A DNA stretch of 64,000 bases, taken from JABFXX01 sp036489755. GTDB lineage: Bacteria > Myxococcota_A > Polyangia > Haliangiales > Haliangiaceae. This document shows positions 17,315 through 25,858 of the stretch, one piece after another (position 1 is the stretch's first letter; every line of letters begins with the position of its first letter). The notes under the pieces were generated by a model. It worked only from the letters and a program-made list of their open reading frames with translations, had not been told where the DNA came from and did no database searches. Position numbers and translations under genes: made by a program. Location of the stretch: the NCBI GenBank assembly GCA_036489755.1, contig DASXFD010000060.1, forward strand, positions 124,001 to 188,000, written 5' to 3'.

Positions 17315-17943
17315 GACACCGCTCCTTTGTCGACGTTCGCCACGTGCGGGATGAAGAAGTCGGGAGCTGCCATCGCGTCGGTCGCCGGCTGCGCGGCATG
17401 AGGCTTGACGTGCGCGCTCGCATCCGAGCGCAACACCTCGCCGGTCTCGAGCACGCACTTGAGCCGGCGCAGATCGCCCTTCACCGCCCACGCTGCCGCG
17501 ATGCGCGCACGCGCGCGGCTCTCGCCGAGCTTCATCTCGACGCGAACCTCGGTCGAATCGCGACCGGGTGCGGTCTCGAACGTGACGCGGCCGCTGACGC
17601 GAACACGTCCGCCCGATGCCGACTCCCACGCGATCAAGCGCCCCGGCTGATCGTCGACGATGCGCGCTTTCCACATCACGTTGCCGAACACCGGCAGCTT
17701 CGCGGTCCACGTCGACTCCTCTCCGGATTCCTCGACCTTGTCGAGGTAGGTCATGAACTCCGGCAGTCGCGAGAAGTCGCGGAGCAATTCGTAGACCTCG
17801 CGCGGAGGTCGATTGACGGTGACGGTCGCGGTCACCGGACTGACGTGCGAGATCGCGTGGCGTACGCGGCGAATCGCGAACACGCCCAACGCGACCGCGC
17901 TTGCTCCACCGACCGTGTAGAGGACGTGGCGGATCTTGATCAT
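17311..17943 (-). CDS. Membrane-anchored SRPBCC (polyketide cyclase-like) protein
   Basis: 210 residues. An N-terminal hydrophobic helix (VLYTVGGASAVALGVFAI) is followed by an SRPBCC lipid/ligand-binding fold: TATVTVNRPPREVYELLRDF, SRLPEFMTYLDKVEE, MWKARIVDDQPGRLIAWES and VTFETAP. The ATG at 17941-17943 starts directly before the hydrophobic helix; ATG 17985 is possible but lacks a ribosome site. It is coupled to the downstream dehydrogenase. Such cyclase/dehydrase relatives often accompany SDR and MDR genes; function unresolved. Confidence 0.75.
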   Translation of the reverse strand: MIKIRHVLYTVGGASAVALGVFAIRRVRHAISHVSPVTATVTVNRPPREVYELLRDFSRLPEFMTYLDKVEESGEESTWTAKLPVFGNVMWKARIVDDQPGRLIAWESASGGRVRVSGRVTFETAPGRDSTEVRVEMKLGESRARARIAAAWAVKGDLRRLKCVLETGEVLRSDASAHVKPHAAQPATDAMAAPDFFIPHVANVDKGAVS

Positions 17944-18076
17944 GCGCGCGTTGCCCAGCAAGTCGCGTTCCCACGCGACGGCCATCGGCGCGCGAATGGA
18001 TCGAAGCAACCCTCGCTCGCCATCGAGCGCCGCTGCTCGCAACCGAGTGCGCCGGGCGCTCGCGCACGCTCTGGAT

Positions 18077-19366
18077 CTACGGGACCGTCACGCCGGTCGC
18101 GGCCGCATCGAGCAGGCTTCCGAGATTGGCCACGCTCGCGTCGCGACCCGCGAGCTGACCGGTCTGCATGCCGAGCCAGTTCCACTCGATGAACTGCACG
18201 ACCGACGAGTGCTCCATCTGCACGTGCGAGACGGTGCCGGTCGCCGCGAACGGCCCGATCGCGAGCAACGGGATCCGCGTGCCATACGGCTGGTTGTCGA
18301 CGGCGCCGGAGCCCGGCGGCGCGATGTGATCGAAGAAGCCGCCGCCCTCGTCCCACGTCACCAGGATCAACGTGTCGGGCGCGTAGCTGCTCGCGTCGAC
18401 CGCGGAGATCACGCTGGCCACGAACGTCGCGCCCGCGGTGATCGTCGTCGCCTCGCCGGGATGCTCGGTGTGATAGCCGAGCCCTTTGACGAACACGACC
18501 TGCGGCAGCGAGTCGTTCTTGAGATCGGTGGCGAGCTGCGTGTAGTCGCGCAGCACGGTCGGGTTGTCGGCGGAGTCGGTGTAGTAGTCGAACGGGACGT
18601 CGCCCGGATCGAAGTCGCACGGATACGTCGGTAGCCCGAACGCACAATCGGTCGGCGGCTTCGGGCATTTGTCGCCCTGCCGCGCGGTGACCATCGCTTG
18701 ATAACCTTCGGCGTAGAAGCTCCACGACACGCCGGCCGTGTCGAGCGCATCGCCGATCGTCGGGCCCGGGAACGACGCGGTCGTGTTGCCGTCGATCGTG
18801 CACTGCGCGCCGATCGCGTTCGGCTCGTACTCGTTGTCGATGAACACGAACTGCGCGCGCGCCAGATACATGTCGTTCGACGAGCTCTGCCCCGACACCG
18901 GTTGAAAGTAGCGATCGGCGAGCGCACCCATCGTCGCGAGGTCCCAGTACGGCTGCACGACCGTCGGATCCGCATAGGCGAAGTTGCGCGGATCGGAGCA
19001 GCCGCTCACGCCGGTCACGTAGTGGTCCATCGCGCCGCCGTCCGCTTCCTGCAGCTCGCACGACTGCAAATGGTCCGGGTCGTATGCACCGTTCGCGGTG
19101 TCGTCGAGCACGATCGGCGACGCGCCGGATGGATCGGTCGCCGGGCCGGCCTCGCAACAGTTGGGGCCTTGCGTGCACGTCGGCGACGAGCCGGTCGCCG
19201 CGGTGCAATACCGGCCAAAGTACGTGTCGAACGTGTGGTTCTCCTGAACGATCACCACGAGATGATCGATCTTCGAGGCGGGGCACGGACCGTCGCAGCT
19301 GCCGGGGCTGCGATGCGGAGTCGAGCTGCAGGCAGCGAGCGCGAGAAGCCACGTACGAAGCGCCAT
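18077..19366 (-). CDS. Secreted phosphoesterase / phospholipase C-like lipoprotein
   Basis: 429 residues. The N-terminus MALRTWLLALAACSS carries a lipobox ending at Cys13. The mature part has the phosphoesterase (phospholipase C/acid phosphatase, PF04185-like) motifs HLVVIVQENHTFDTYFG, a GYHTEHP region and LVTWDEGGGFFDHIAPP, where Glu, Asn and Asp/His residues form the metal site. Eight or more Cys in the middle suggest disulfides outside the cytoplasm. The ATG at 19364-19366 was chosen for the signal peptide. Hydrolysis of phospholipid or phosphate esters in the envelope is likely. Confidence 0.85.
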   Translation of the reverse strand: MALRTWLLALAACSSTPHRSPGSCDGPCPASKIDHLVVIVQENHTFDTYFGRYCTAATGSSPTCTQGPNCCEAGPATDPSGASPIVLDDTANGAYDPDHLQSCELQEADGGAMDHYVTGVSGCSDPRNFAYADPTVVQPYWDLATMGALADRYFQPVSGQSSSNDMYLARAQFVFIDNEYEPNAIGAQCTIDGNTTASFPGPTIGDALDTAGVSWSFYAEGYQAMVTARQGDKCPKPPTDCAFGLPTYPCDFDPGDVPFDYYTDSADNPTVLRDYTQLATDLKNDSLPQVVFVKGLGYHTEHPGEATTITAGATFVASVISAVDASSYAPDTLILVTWDEGGGFFDHIAPPGSGAVDNQPYGTRIPLLAIGPFAATGTVSHVQMEHSSVVQFIEWNWLGMQTGQLAGRDASVANLGSLLDAAATGVTVP

Positions 19367-19488
19367 GTCTGTCGATCTTAGTCCGATCAGGTCGTCAAGA
19401 TGGCGTCGTCGCCTCGGCATTGTGACAAGTCGGGCACGATCCGCGAGGCATCGTGCAACGTCGGGGTGGCGCGCCGTGTCTTGCGAGC

Positions 19489-20439
19489 GTGCGTTACGTC
19501 GCGACGATCTTCATCGTGTGCGCGACGGTCCTCGAGCTCGCTCGGCCGTCCCCGCCGAGCCCGCCGATCGCCCGGCCGTCGCTGAAGGAGCTCGTCGCCG
19601 TGCGCAGGCTCGACGCGCACGACGCCGCGGCGCGCCGAAACGCGGCCGCGCGCCGCGCCTGCGCGGATTCTCACGCGGCGCGAGAGGCCACGTTGCGTCC
19701 GCTCTACGGCGACGAGCGCGCGACGCCCGGCACCGCATTCGGCCCGGACTCGCCGGCGCCGTTCCCGATCCTCACCGACGAGCGAGTCGGTGACGCGATC
19801 GATGACGCGATCGATGACGCGATCGATGACGCGATCGACGCGACGGCGATCGTCGCCGACGCGACGCGGACGTGCAGCAACAGCGACGATCCGGAGGTGT
19901 TCTGCCCGTTTCGCTGCATCTACGAACCGGACGACGCGTGCTCCGATCTGAACGCGCAGCTCTACCGCGCGTGGGGCGACGACGCCGATTCGACGTGGCT
20001 CGACGCGAGCCGCGACGTACGTGCGAGCGTTCGCATCGACTCGGGGCGCTGCGAGCTGCGATTCCAGCGCTACGTGCCGGGGCGGCGCTGGATCGCGATG
20101 ACCGCGAGCGCGGAGGTACCGCTCGCGCTGCTCGGCGAGCGGGTGGCGCGACTGCCGGCGTACGCGCAGTCGACGTGGCAGACCGACGAGCAGTACGACG
20201 CTCGCTACACGTGGCCGCTCGCGGTCACGGGCGTGCACGTCTTGCGCGCAGAGCTGTCGGCGTTCACGCGCGACGGCCGCATCGCGCGCTTCGACGTGAC
20301 CGGCGACATCGACGAAGCCGGCGGCGCCGACGAGCTGCACGAGCTCGTCGAACGACTGCGCGGCGGCTCGGTCCAGATCGAGCTGCAGACGGCCGGGCAA
20401 TCGTTCGAGCTGGTGGCGCAGCGAGCGTCAACGCACTAG
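19489..20439 (+). CDS. Exported protein of unknown function with DDAI repeat
   Basis: 316 residues from the GTG at 19489 (VRYVATIFIVCATVLELARP is a plausible signal sequence; an earlier GTG at 19453 is also in frame). An Arg/Ala-rich segment follows, then a fourfold Asp-Ala-Ile-Asp repeat and a Cys-containing region (CSNSDDPEVFCPFRCIYEPDDAC). After these comes a beta-rich C-terminal domain with strands such as CELRFQRYVPGRRWIAM and VTGVHVLRAELSAF. No known family recognised. It is divergent from the phosphoesterase gene. Confidence 0.6.
   Translation: MRYVATIFIVCATVLELARPSPPSPPIARPSLKELVAVRRLDAHDAAARRNAAARRACADSHAAREATLRPLYGDERATPGTAFGPDSPAPFPILTDERVGDAIDDAIDDAIDDAIDATAIVADATRTCSNSDDPEVFCPFRCIYEPDDACSDLNAQLYRAWGDDADSTWLDASRDVRASVRIDSGRCELRFQRYVPGRRWIAMTASAEVPLALLGERVARLPAYAQSTWQTDEQYDARYTWPLAVTGVHVLRAELSAFTRDGRIARFDVTGDIDEAGGADELHELVERLRGGSVQIELQTAGQSFELVAQRASTH
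19789..19836 (+). repeat. 12-bp in-frame tandem repeat
   Basis: Four head-to-tail copies of GATGACGCGATC occupy this stretch (the first copy has GGT instead of GAT), followed by a degraded fifth. They encode repeated Asp-Ala-Ile-Asp. Because the unit is a multiple of three, copy-number change would keep the reading frame. Confidence 0.9.
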
Positions 20440-20522
20440 CGAGCACCCGCGCACGGTTGTGGTCGTTCGATGCGTGCGGCGTGATGCTTGCTGCGTGCAC
20501 GCCGCCTGCAAGTCCGACCGCC

Positions 20523-21053
20523 ATGCAATACGGCAAGCAGTGGCTGAAGAAGGTCCCGAAGATCGTCGACCTCGAGAAGCCGATCGCCGCGGTGTGTGAG
20601 ATTCCGGCCGGCTCGCGTTGCAAGTACCAGCTCGACAAGCCGACCGGGCACCTGAAGCTCGGCCGCGTCATGGCTCCCGACTGCAGCTATCCAGTCGACT
20701 ACGGGTTCGTGCCGCGAACGTTGGCCTCCGATGGCATGGAGATCGACATCCTCATCATGTCGTCCGAGCCGCTGCTCCCACTGACGATCGTCGAGTGCCG
20801 GATCATCGGCGGCTTCACGCTGGCGACGTCCAAAGAAGGCACCGAGCCCAAGCTGCTCGCGGCGGCGCTCCAGGATCCGGCGCTCGGCAAGGTTCATTCG
20901 CTCGAGCACGTCGACCACAAGCTGCGCGAGCGCATCGAGCGCTTCTTCACGACCTACAAGCTCGTCGAGCACATCGAGACCACGTTCGAAGGGTGGGCCG
21001 ATCGGCCGCTCGCGCTGTCGTGGCTCGAGAAGGCGATCGCGGCGGCGAAGTGA
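20523..21053 (+). CDS. Family I inorganic pyrophosphatase-like protein, active site degraded
   Basis: 176 residues align along their length with family I pyrophosphatase: CEIPAGSRCKY, HLKLGRVM, YPVDYGFVPRTLASDG and FFTTYKLVE. Compared with E. coli Ppa, several catalytic positions are changed. Glu31 is Gln (KYQ), Asp67 is Met (DGMEID), Asp97 is Ser and Asp102 is Glu, although Asp65, Asp70, Lys29, Arg43 and the YK pair are kept. Hydrolysis may be lost or changed. An in-frame ATG at 20484 would give MLAAC, a short lipobox-like start, which I consider less likely. Confidence 0.75.
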   Translation: MQYGKQWLKKVPKIVDLEKPIAAVCEIPAGSRCKYQLDKPTGHLKLGRVMAPDCSYPVDYGFVPRTLASDGMEIDILIMSSEPLLPLTIVECRIIGGFTLATSKEGTEPKLLAAALQDPALGKVHSLEHVDHKLRERIERFFTTYKLVEHIETTFEGWADRPLALSWLEKAIAAAK

Positions 21054-21156
21054 CGCGACGCCTTTGGTCGTGCGCGCTCGCGTTGTGAAGCCGTGAGCGC
21101 GGTTCGGCGCGGAGATCTCTGACACATGTGCGACTTCGGGGTGCGGCCGGCATCTC

Positions 21157-23319
21157 GTGGTCGCAGTGGATGTCATCGAGACCCAGCTCGGGATCGGCCA
21201 GCGGCGCGTTCCGGGCCCCGCGAACGTGGCGATCGGCCGCTATCGGATCGAGCGGCTGATCGGTGGCGGCGGCTGGGGCCTCGTGTACGCGGCGCGCCAC
21301 GAGATCTTGAACAAGCCGGTCGCGCTCAAGGTGTTGCGCCCCGATCTGGTGGCCGATCCGGCGCACGCGCAGCGGTTCCTGCGCGAGGCGCGGATCGCGG
21401 CGACGCTTCATCACGAGAACATCGTCGACATCACCGATTTCGGCGACGAAGGCTCGCCGTACCTCGTGATGGAGCTGTTGCGCGGACGCACGCTGATGAG
21501 CGTCGTGCGCGACCAAGGCATGCTGCCGTGGACCCGCGTGATCGGCATCCTCGTGCAGCTCGCGCGCGCGCTCGCGTGTGCACACGCGCAAGGCGTCGTT
21601 CACCGCGATCTCAAGCCGGGCAACATCATGCTCGACGACTCGTCGGGCGTCGATCGCATCAAGCTGTGCGACTTCGGGTTATCGCGGTTGTCGAGCGGCG
21701 ACGATCGGATCACCGCGAGCGGCTACTTCGTCGGGACGCCGGCGTACATGGCGCCCGAGCAGATCCTCGGCACGGTGACCGACGCGCGCGGCGATCTCTA
21801 CGCATTCGGCGTGACCGGGTTCGAGCTGCTCACCGGCTCGTTGCCGTACGTCGCGACCAATCCGGTCGCGCTCGTCGCCGAGATCATCAGCGAGCGCCGC
21901 GCTTACCTGCGCGATCGGATTCCGAAAGACGTCCCCGACGCGCTCGTCGCCGTGATCGAGCAGTGCCTCGCGGTCGATCCGGCGAAACGCCCGAGCGGCG
22001 CGCAGGCGATCGAGGCCGCGCTGCTCGCGATCGCAGCGCCGGCACCGGCCGCGTTCGATCTCGCGGGCCATATCATCGGCAACTACCGCATCACGAAAGT
22101 GCTCGGCGCCGGCGGCAGCGGCTCGGTGTGGCTCGCCGAGCACGCATCGATCGGCACGAAGGTCGCGGTGAAGATCTTGCGGCCCGAGATCGCGTTCATC
22201 CCGGGCGCGGCCGAGCGGTTCGTCAACGAGGCGCGCGCCGCGAGCCTGATCTCGAGCCCGCACATCGCGCGCTACCTCGACATCGGCCGGCTGCCGAACG
22301 GCCAGCTCTACGCGATCCTCGAATACCTCGCCGGCGAGACCGTGTTCGAGCGGCTCGCGCACGACGTGCGCATGCCCGTGCATCAGGTCGCGACGATCGC
22401 GCGGCAAGTCGCGAGCGCGCTCGTGCCCGCACACGCGGCCGGCATCGTGCATCGCGACATCAAGCCCGAGAACGTGTTCCTGATGAGCGTCGCCGACGAG
22501 GACGTCGCGAAGGTCCTCGACTTCGGCATCGCGAAGATGGGCACGGGAAGCGGTCCGCAAACGCAACTCGGCTACTTCGTCGGCACCGTGCATTACTGCC
22601 CGCCGGAGCAGATCCTCGGCGACGCCGCCGGGCCGGCCGCCGATGTCTACGCGCTCGGCGCGACAATGTTCCACATGCTCGTCGGGCACGCGCCGTTCAC
22701 CGGCGACGCGACCGAGATCGCGAGCGCCAAGACCGTGCGTGCCGCGCCGCGCGTGCGCGTGGCTCGCGAGGACGTGCCGGAGCCCCTCGCCTCGCTCGTC
22801 GATGCGATGCTCGCGCGCACCGCGGCGGATCGACCGACGATGGCCGAGGTGTTCGAGCGGCTCGGGCGCCGCGAGTCGAGCGCACCGAAGGCGCCGGTCG
22901 CGGTCGCGGTCGCCACCCCGACCGCGACGCCGGCAGCGACGCCGTCGACGATGTTCGCGTCGTTCGAGGTCCGGCGCTCGCGCACGGGCGTGCTCGTGCT
23001 CGCGGCTGCGGCCGCGGTCGCCGCGCTGGTGCTCGTCGTGTGGACGCCGTGGCAAGCGCCCGCGCGACCCGCCGTCGCGCCGGCTATGCCGGTGCTGCCG
23101 CCCGTCTCTGCGCCGCCACCGACCCCGCCCAAACCGGCGCCGGCCGCGAAGGTCGCGCCGCCGGTCGTGCATGCAACACCGCCGAAGCCGAGCGCGCCGC
23201 CTCGGCCGATCAAGCACGCGAAGCCAGCGCCGCCGCCACCACCTGCACCTGCACCACCGCCGCCGGCGAAGCCCGCCGTGCCCGACGTGATGATCGCCGA
23301 CCCCTATGGAGCGCAGTAA
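21157..23319 (+). CDS. Membrane Ser/Thr protein kinase with two tandem kinase domains
   Basis: 720 residues carrying two complete kinase domains. Domain 1: Gly loop at 35-41, Lys58, HRDLKPGN at 149-156, DFG at 172-174, APE at 199-201. Domain 2: Gly loop 317-322, Lys339, HRDIKPEN 432-439, DFG 455-457, with PPE in place of APE. A transmembrane helix (about 611-629) and a Pro/Ala/Lys-rich tail outside follow. Both domains look active. The GTG at 21157 is the start. The following kinase gene begins in its stop (TAATG). Input and substrates are unknown. Confidence 0.9.
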   Translation: MVAVDVIETQLGIGQRRVPGPANVAIGRYRIERLIGGGGWGLVYAARHEILNKPVALKVLRPDLVADPAHAQRFLREARIAATLHHENIVDITDFGDEGSPYLVMELLRGRTLMSVVRDQGMLPWTRVIGILVQLARALACAHAQGVVHRDLKPGNIMLDDSSGVDRIKLCDFGLSRLSSGDDRITASGYFVGTPAYMAPEQILGTVTDARGDLYAFGVTGFELLTGSLPYVATNPVALVAEIISERRAYLRDRIPKDVPDALVAVIEQCLAVDPAKRPSGAQAIEAALLAIAAPAPAAFDLAGHIIGNYRITKVLGAGGSGSVWLAEHASIGTKVAVKILRPEIAFIPGAAERFVNEARAASLISSPHIARYLDIGRLPNGQLYAILEYLAGETVFERLAHDVRMPVHQVATIARQVASALVPAHAAGIVHRDIKPENVFLMSVADEDVAKVLDFGIAKMGTGSGPQTQLGYFVGTVHYCPPEQILGDAAGPAADVYALGATMFHMLVGHAPFTGDATEIASAKTVRAAPRVRVAREDVPEPLASLVDAMLARTAADRPTMAEVFERLGRRESSAPKAPVAVAVATPTATPAATPSTMFASFEVRRSRTGVLVLAAAAAVAALVLVVWTPWQAPARPAVAPAMPVLPPVSAPPPTPPKPAPAAKVAPPVVHATPPKPSAPPRPIKHAKPAPPPPPAPAPPPPAKPAVPDVMIADPYGAQ

Positions 23320-24119
23320 TGACGGAGCCTCGTCTCGGATCGAAGGTCCGCGACTATCTGTTGATCGAGCGGCTCGCGGCGACCGGCGTCGCGGCGACGT
23401 ATCGCGCCACCGGACCGTCGGGTGACGTCGCGCTCAAGCTCTACGACGGCGCCGGCGTGCCGGAGCCCGACGCGACACTCGCCGTGCAGCGCGAGCTTGA
23501 CCATCCGGCCGTGGCGCGCCTCGTCGACGCGGGCGAGCTCGACGACGGCGGCTTGTTCCTCGCGACCGAGTGGATCGACGGCACGCCGCTGTCGGCGCTG
23601 GTGGCGCGCCGCGCGTCGTGGGACTCGATCCGGCGGATCGTCGGCGCGATCGGCTCCGGGCTCGGCGCACTGCACGCGCGCGGCGTCGTGCATCGCGATC
23701 TCAAGCCGAGCGATGTGATCGTGCCGGTGCGGCACGCGTGCGCGGCGGTGATCGTCGACGCGAGCCCGACGCTGCGCGACGGCGTCGCCGAACCGCCGGT
23801 GGGCATCGTGCACGCGACCGCGCCGTACGCGGCACCGGAGCGCGCCGCCGGTCTGCCCGTCGACGGCCGCGCCGATCTCTACGCGCTCGGCGTGATCATG
23901 TTCCAGCTGTTGACCGGCCGATTTCCCGACGAAGGCGAGCGCGACCCGGAGCTCCACAAGATGCCGCCCGTCGCGCAGGCGCTGTGCGCGTGGCTGCTCG
24001 AGCCCGATCGCGACGCGCGACTGCCGAACGCGCACGTGCTCGCGGTGACGATCGGCGCGACCGCATCGGAGCTCGGCGCGATGTCGGGCGCCACCGTCGA
24101 AGCAAGGACGCCCGCGTGA
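23319..24119 (+). CDS. Divergent Ser/Thr kinase-like protein, possible pseudokinase
   Basis: 266 residues spanning one kinase domain only. The Gly-rich loop is degraded (LAATGVAATY). The Lys of VALKLY, HRDLKPSD and an APE-like YAAPE are present. The metal-binding DFG is reduced to VDAS, and the usual Asn after KP is replaced by Asp. No membrane segment. It overlaps the tandem kinase by one base and the next gene by GTGA, so the three are made together. It could scaffold or regulate the upstream kinase. Confidence 0.8.
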   Translation: MTEPRLGSKVRDYLLIERLAATGVAATYRATGPSGDVALKLYDGAGVPEPDATLAVQRELDHPAVARLVDAGELDDGGLFLATEWIDGTPLSALVARRASWDSIRRIVGAIGSGLGALHARGVVHRDLKPSDVIVPVRHACAAVIVDASPTLRDGVAEPPVGIVHATAPYAAPERAAGLPVDGRADLYALGVIMFQLLTGRFPDEGERDPELHKMPPVAQALCAWLLEPDRDARLPNAHVLAVTIGATASELGAMSGATVEARTPA

Positions 24120-24715
24120 CGGCGCGTGCTGGACTCGCGGTCGTCGCCATGCTCGCGCTGGTCGCGCCGGTGCGCGCCGAGCCGACGGTCGAGAGCACCG
24201 AGGTCGTCGCGAAGCAGCACTTCGCGCGCGGCAAGCAGCTCGCGGCGGCGAAGGACTTCTCGCACGCGTACGACGAGTTCGCGGCGGGCTATGTCGTGAG
24301 CCACCGCGCGCCGTTCCTGTTCAACATGGCCGAATGCATGCGCGTGCTCGGCGATGCCCCGCGGGCGCGCGACCTCTACACGCGCTACCTCGCCGCGAGC
24401 CCCGACGGCGACCTCGCCGCCGCCGCGCGCGCCCGCGTGAGTGAGCTCGGTGGGCTCGCGCCCGAACCGCCGGCGCCGGTGATCCCGCCGCCGGTAGCGC
24501 CGGTGATCCCGCCGCCGCCCGACGTCGCCGCGCAGGTCGTCGCCGCGCAGCCCGCGCCACCGATCATCGTGCGCGAGTCGTCACCGCCGCTGTGGCATCG
24601 CACGCCGTTCTGGATCGGCGTCGGGCTCGCGGTCGCCGGCGCCGCGGTCGGCGCCTACTTCCTCACGCATCACCACGCCAGTTGCGCACCTCCCGGGTGC
24701 GTGGAGCTCCCATGA
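24116..24715 (+). CDS. Exported TPR protein with C-terminal membrane helix
   Basis: 199 residues. The signal peptide GLAVVAMLALVAPVRA is followed by TPR-like helices (KQHFARGKQLAAAKDFSHAYDEF and NMAECMRVLGDAPRARDLYTRYLAASP). A Pro/Val-rich spacer leads to a C-terminal transmembrane helix (FWIGVGLAVAGAAVGAYFLT). The same TPR arrangement appears in the gene after the second kinase at about 39.5 kb. The GTG start overlaps the kinase stop. Probably a periplasmic partner of the kinase operon. Confidence 0.75.
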   Translation: MTARAGLAVVAMLALVAPVRAEPTVESTEVVAKQHFARGKQLAAAKDFSHAYDEFAAGYVVSHRAPFLFNMAECMRVLGDAPRARDLYTRYLAASPDGDLAAAARARVSELGGLAPEPPAPVIPPPVAPVIPPPPDVAAQVVAAQPAPPIIVRESSPPLWHRTPFWIGVGLAVAGAAVGAYFLTHHHASCAPPGCVELP

Positions 24716-25857
24716 AGCGATCGCTCGTCGTCGCCGCGCTCGTCGTGGCCTGCACCAACCCCGATACGATCTTGCGCGTCGAGGTCACCGGCGCGCCGGC
24801 GATCGACGCGCTGCAGTTTCGGATCGGCTCCGACGCCACGGACGCCGACGCGTCGTCGTCGATCGAGCTCGCGATTCCCGACCGCATGGCCGGCGAGAGC
24901 GAGACGCTCGAAGTCTGGGGGCTCGCCGCCGGCCAGCAAGTCGCGTACGGCACGGCAATGGTGACGCCGAGCTTGCACGCGACGATCGACGTCGCCGTCG
25001 CGCTCGGCGCGATCGCATGCGGACCGTTGTGCGCCGAGGGCGCCACCGAATGTGTGGGCAGCGCCACGGAAACGTGCAGCGAAGGCTCCGATGGCTGCCT
25101 CGCGTGGTTGCCGTCGAGCGGAACGTGCACGGGCTCGGCGGCACCGCCCGTCGCATGCTCCACGGACGGCTCGCCCTGCGACGACTACGACGCGTGCACG
25201 CAGAACGACACGTGCCAGGGCGGCTTCTGCAGCGGGCAGCCGCTGTGCACGACCGCGCCCGCGAACGCCGATCCGGTCTGCTCGAACGGCACGTGCGGCT
25301 TCGCGTGTCACGCGGGCTACGTGAGCTCGGGAAGCGCCTGCATCATGCCGCAATACGTATTCGCGACGAGCGGCGCGTATATGGGCAACCTCGGCGGGCT
25401 CGCCGGCGCGGACGCCACGTGCCAGTCGCTCGCGACCGCGGCCGGGCTCGCGGGCACGTTCAAAGCCTGGCTCAGCGACACCACGACCAACGCAGCCGAT
25501 CGGTTGTCGCACGGCAGCGGCTACGTGCTGGTCGACGGCACGCTCGTCGCCGCGAGCTGGACCCAGCTGACGTCGGGCGACCTCGCGCACGGGATCGATC
25601 TCGACGAGCACGGCTCGGCGCTGGCGAACCCCTACGTCTGGACCGACACCAACATCAACGGCACCGCCGAGCTCTCGTTCAACCAGACCGCAAACAGCTG
25701 CACCGATTGGACGAACAGCACGTATTCCAGCACCGAAGTAGGGCCCGACGACCTCGGGTTCGGCGGCGAGGTTTCCGCCACCGACGCGGACTGGACCGCA
25801 ACCATCGACTCGTTCGACTGCGACGACGTCCTGCACTTGTACTGCCTGCAGCAGTAG
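24712..25857 (+). CDS. Cys-rich lipoprotein with DUF1554-like C-terminal domain
   Basis: 381 residues. The N-terminus MKRSLVVAALVVACTN has a lipobox. A beta-rich domain at about 20-100 is followed by a Cys-rich segment with at least 15 Cys. The C-terminal domain has the DUF1554 pattern: YVFATSGAYMGNLGGLAGAD, CQSLATAAGLAG, KAWLSDTTTNAADRL and GYVLVDGTLVA, ending in LYCLQQ. This family is found on bacterial surface proteins. It is the last gene of the kinase operon (ATGA overlap), so it may be the outer-membrane sensor or target of the pathway. Confidence 0.8.
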   Translation: MKRSLVVAALVVACTNPDTILRVEVTGAPAIDALQFRIGSDATDADASSSIELAIPDRMAGESETLEVWGLAAGQQVAYGTAMVTPSLHATIDVAVALGAIACGPLCAEGATECVGSATETCSEGSDGCLAWLPSSGTCTGSAAPPVACSTDGSPCDDYDACTQNDTCQGGFCSGQPLCTTAPANADPVCSNGTCGFACHAGYVSSGSACIMPQYVFATSGAYMGNLGGLAGADATCQSLATAAGLAGTFKAWLSDTTTNAADRLSHGSGYVLVDGTLVAASWTQLTSGDLAHGIDLDEHGSALANPYVWTDTNINGTAELSFNQTANSCTDWTNSTYSSTEVGPDDLGFGGEVSATDADWTATIDSFDCDDVLHLYCLQQ

Positions 25858-25858
25858 C

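Noticed and set aside
20484..20522. Lipoprotein-type start (MLAAC) for the pyrophosphatase-like protein
   Set aside because: The hydrophobic segment is far too short for a signal peptide and homology begins at the ATG at 20523.
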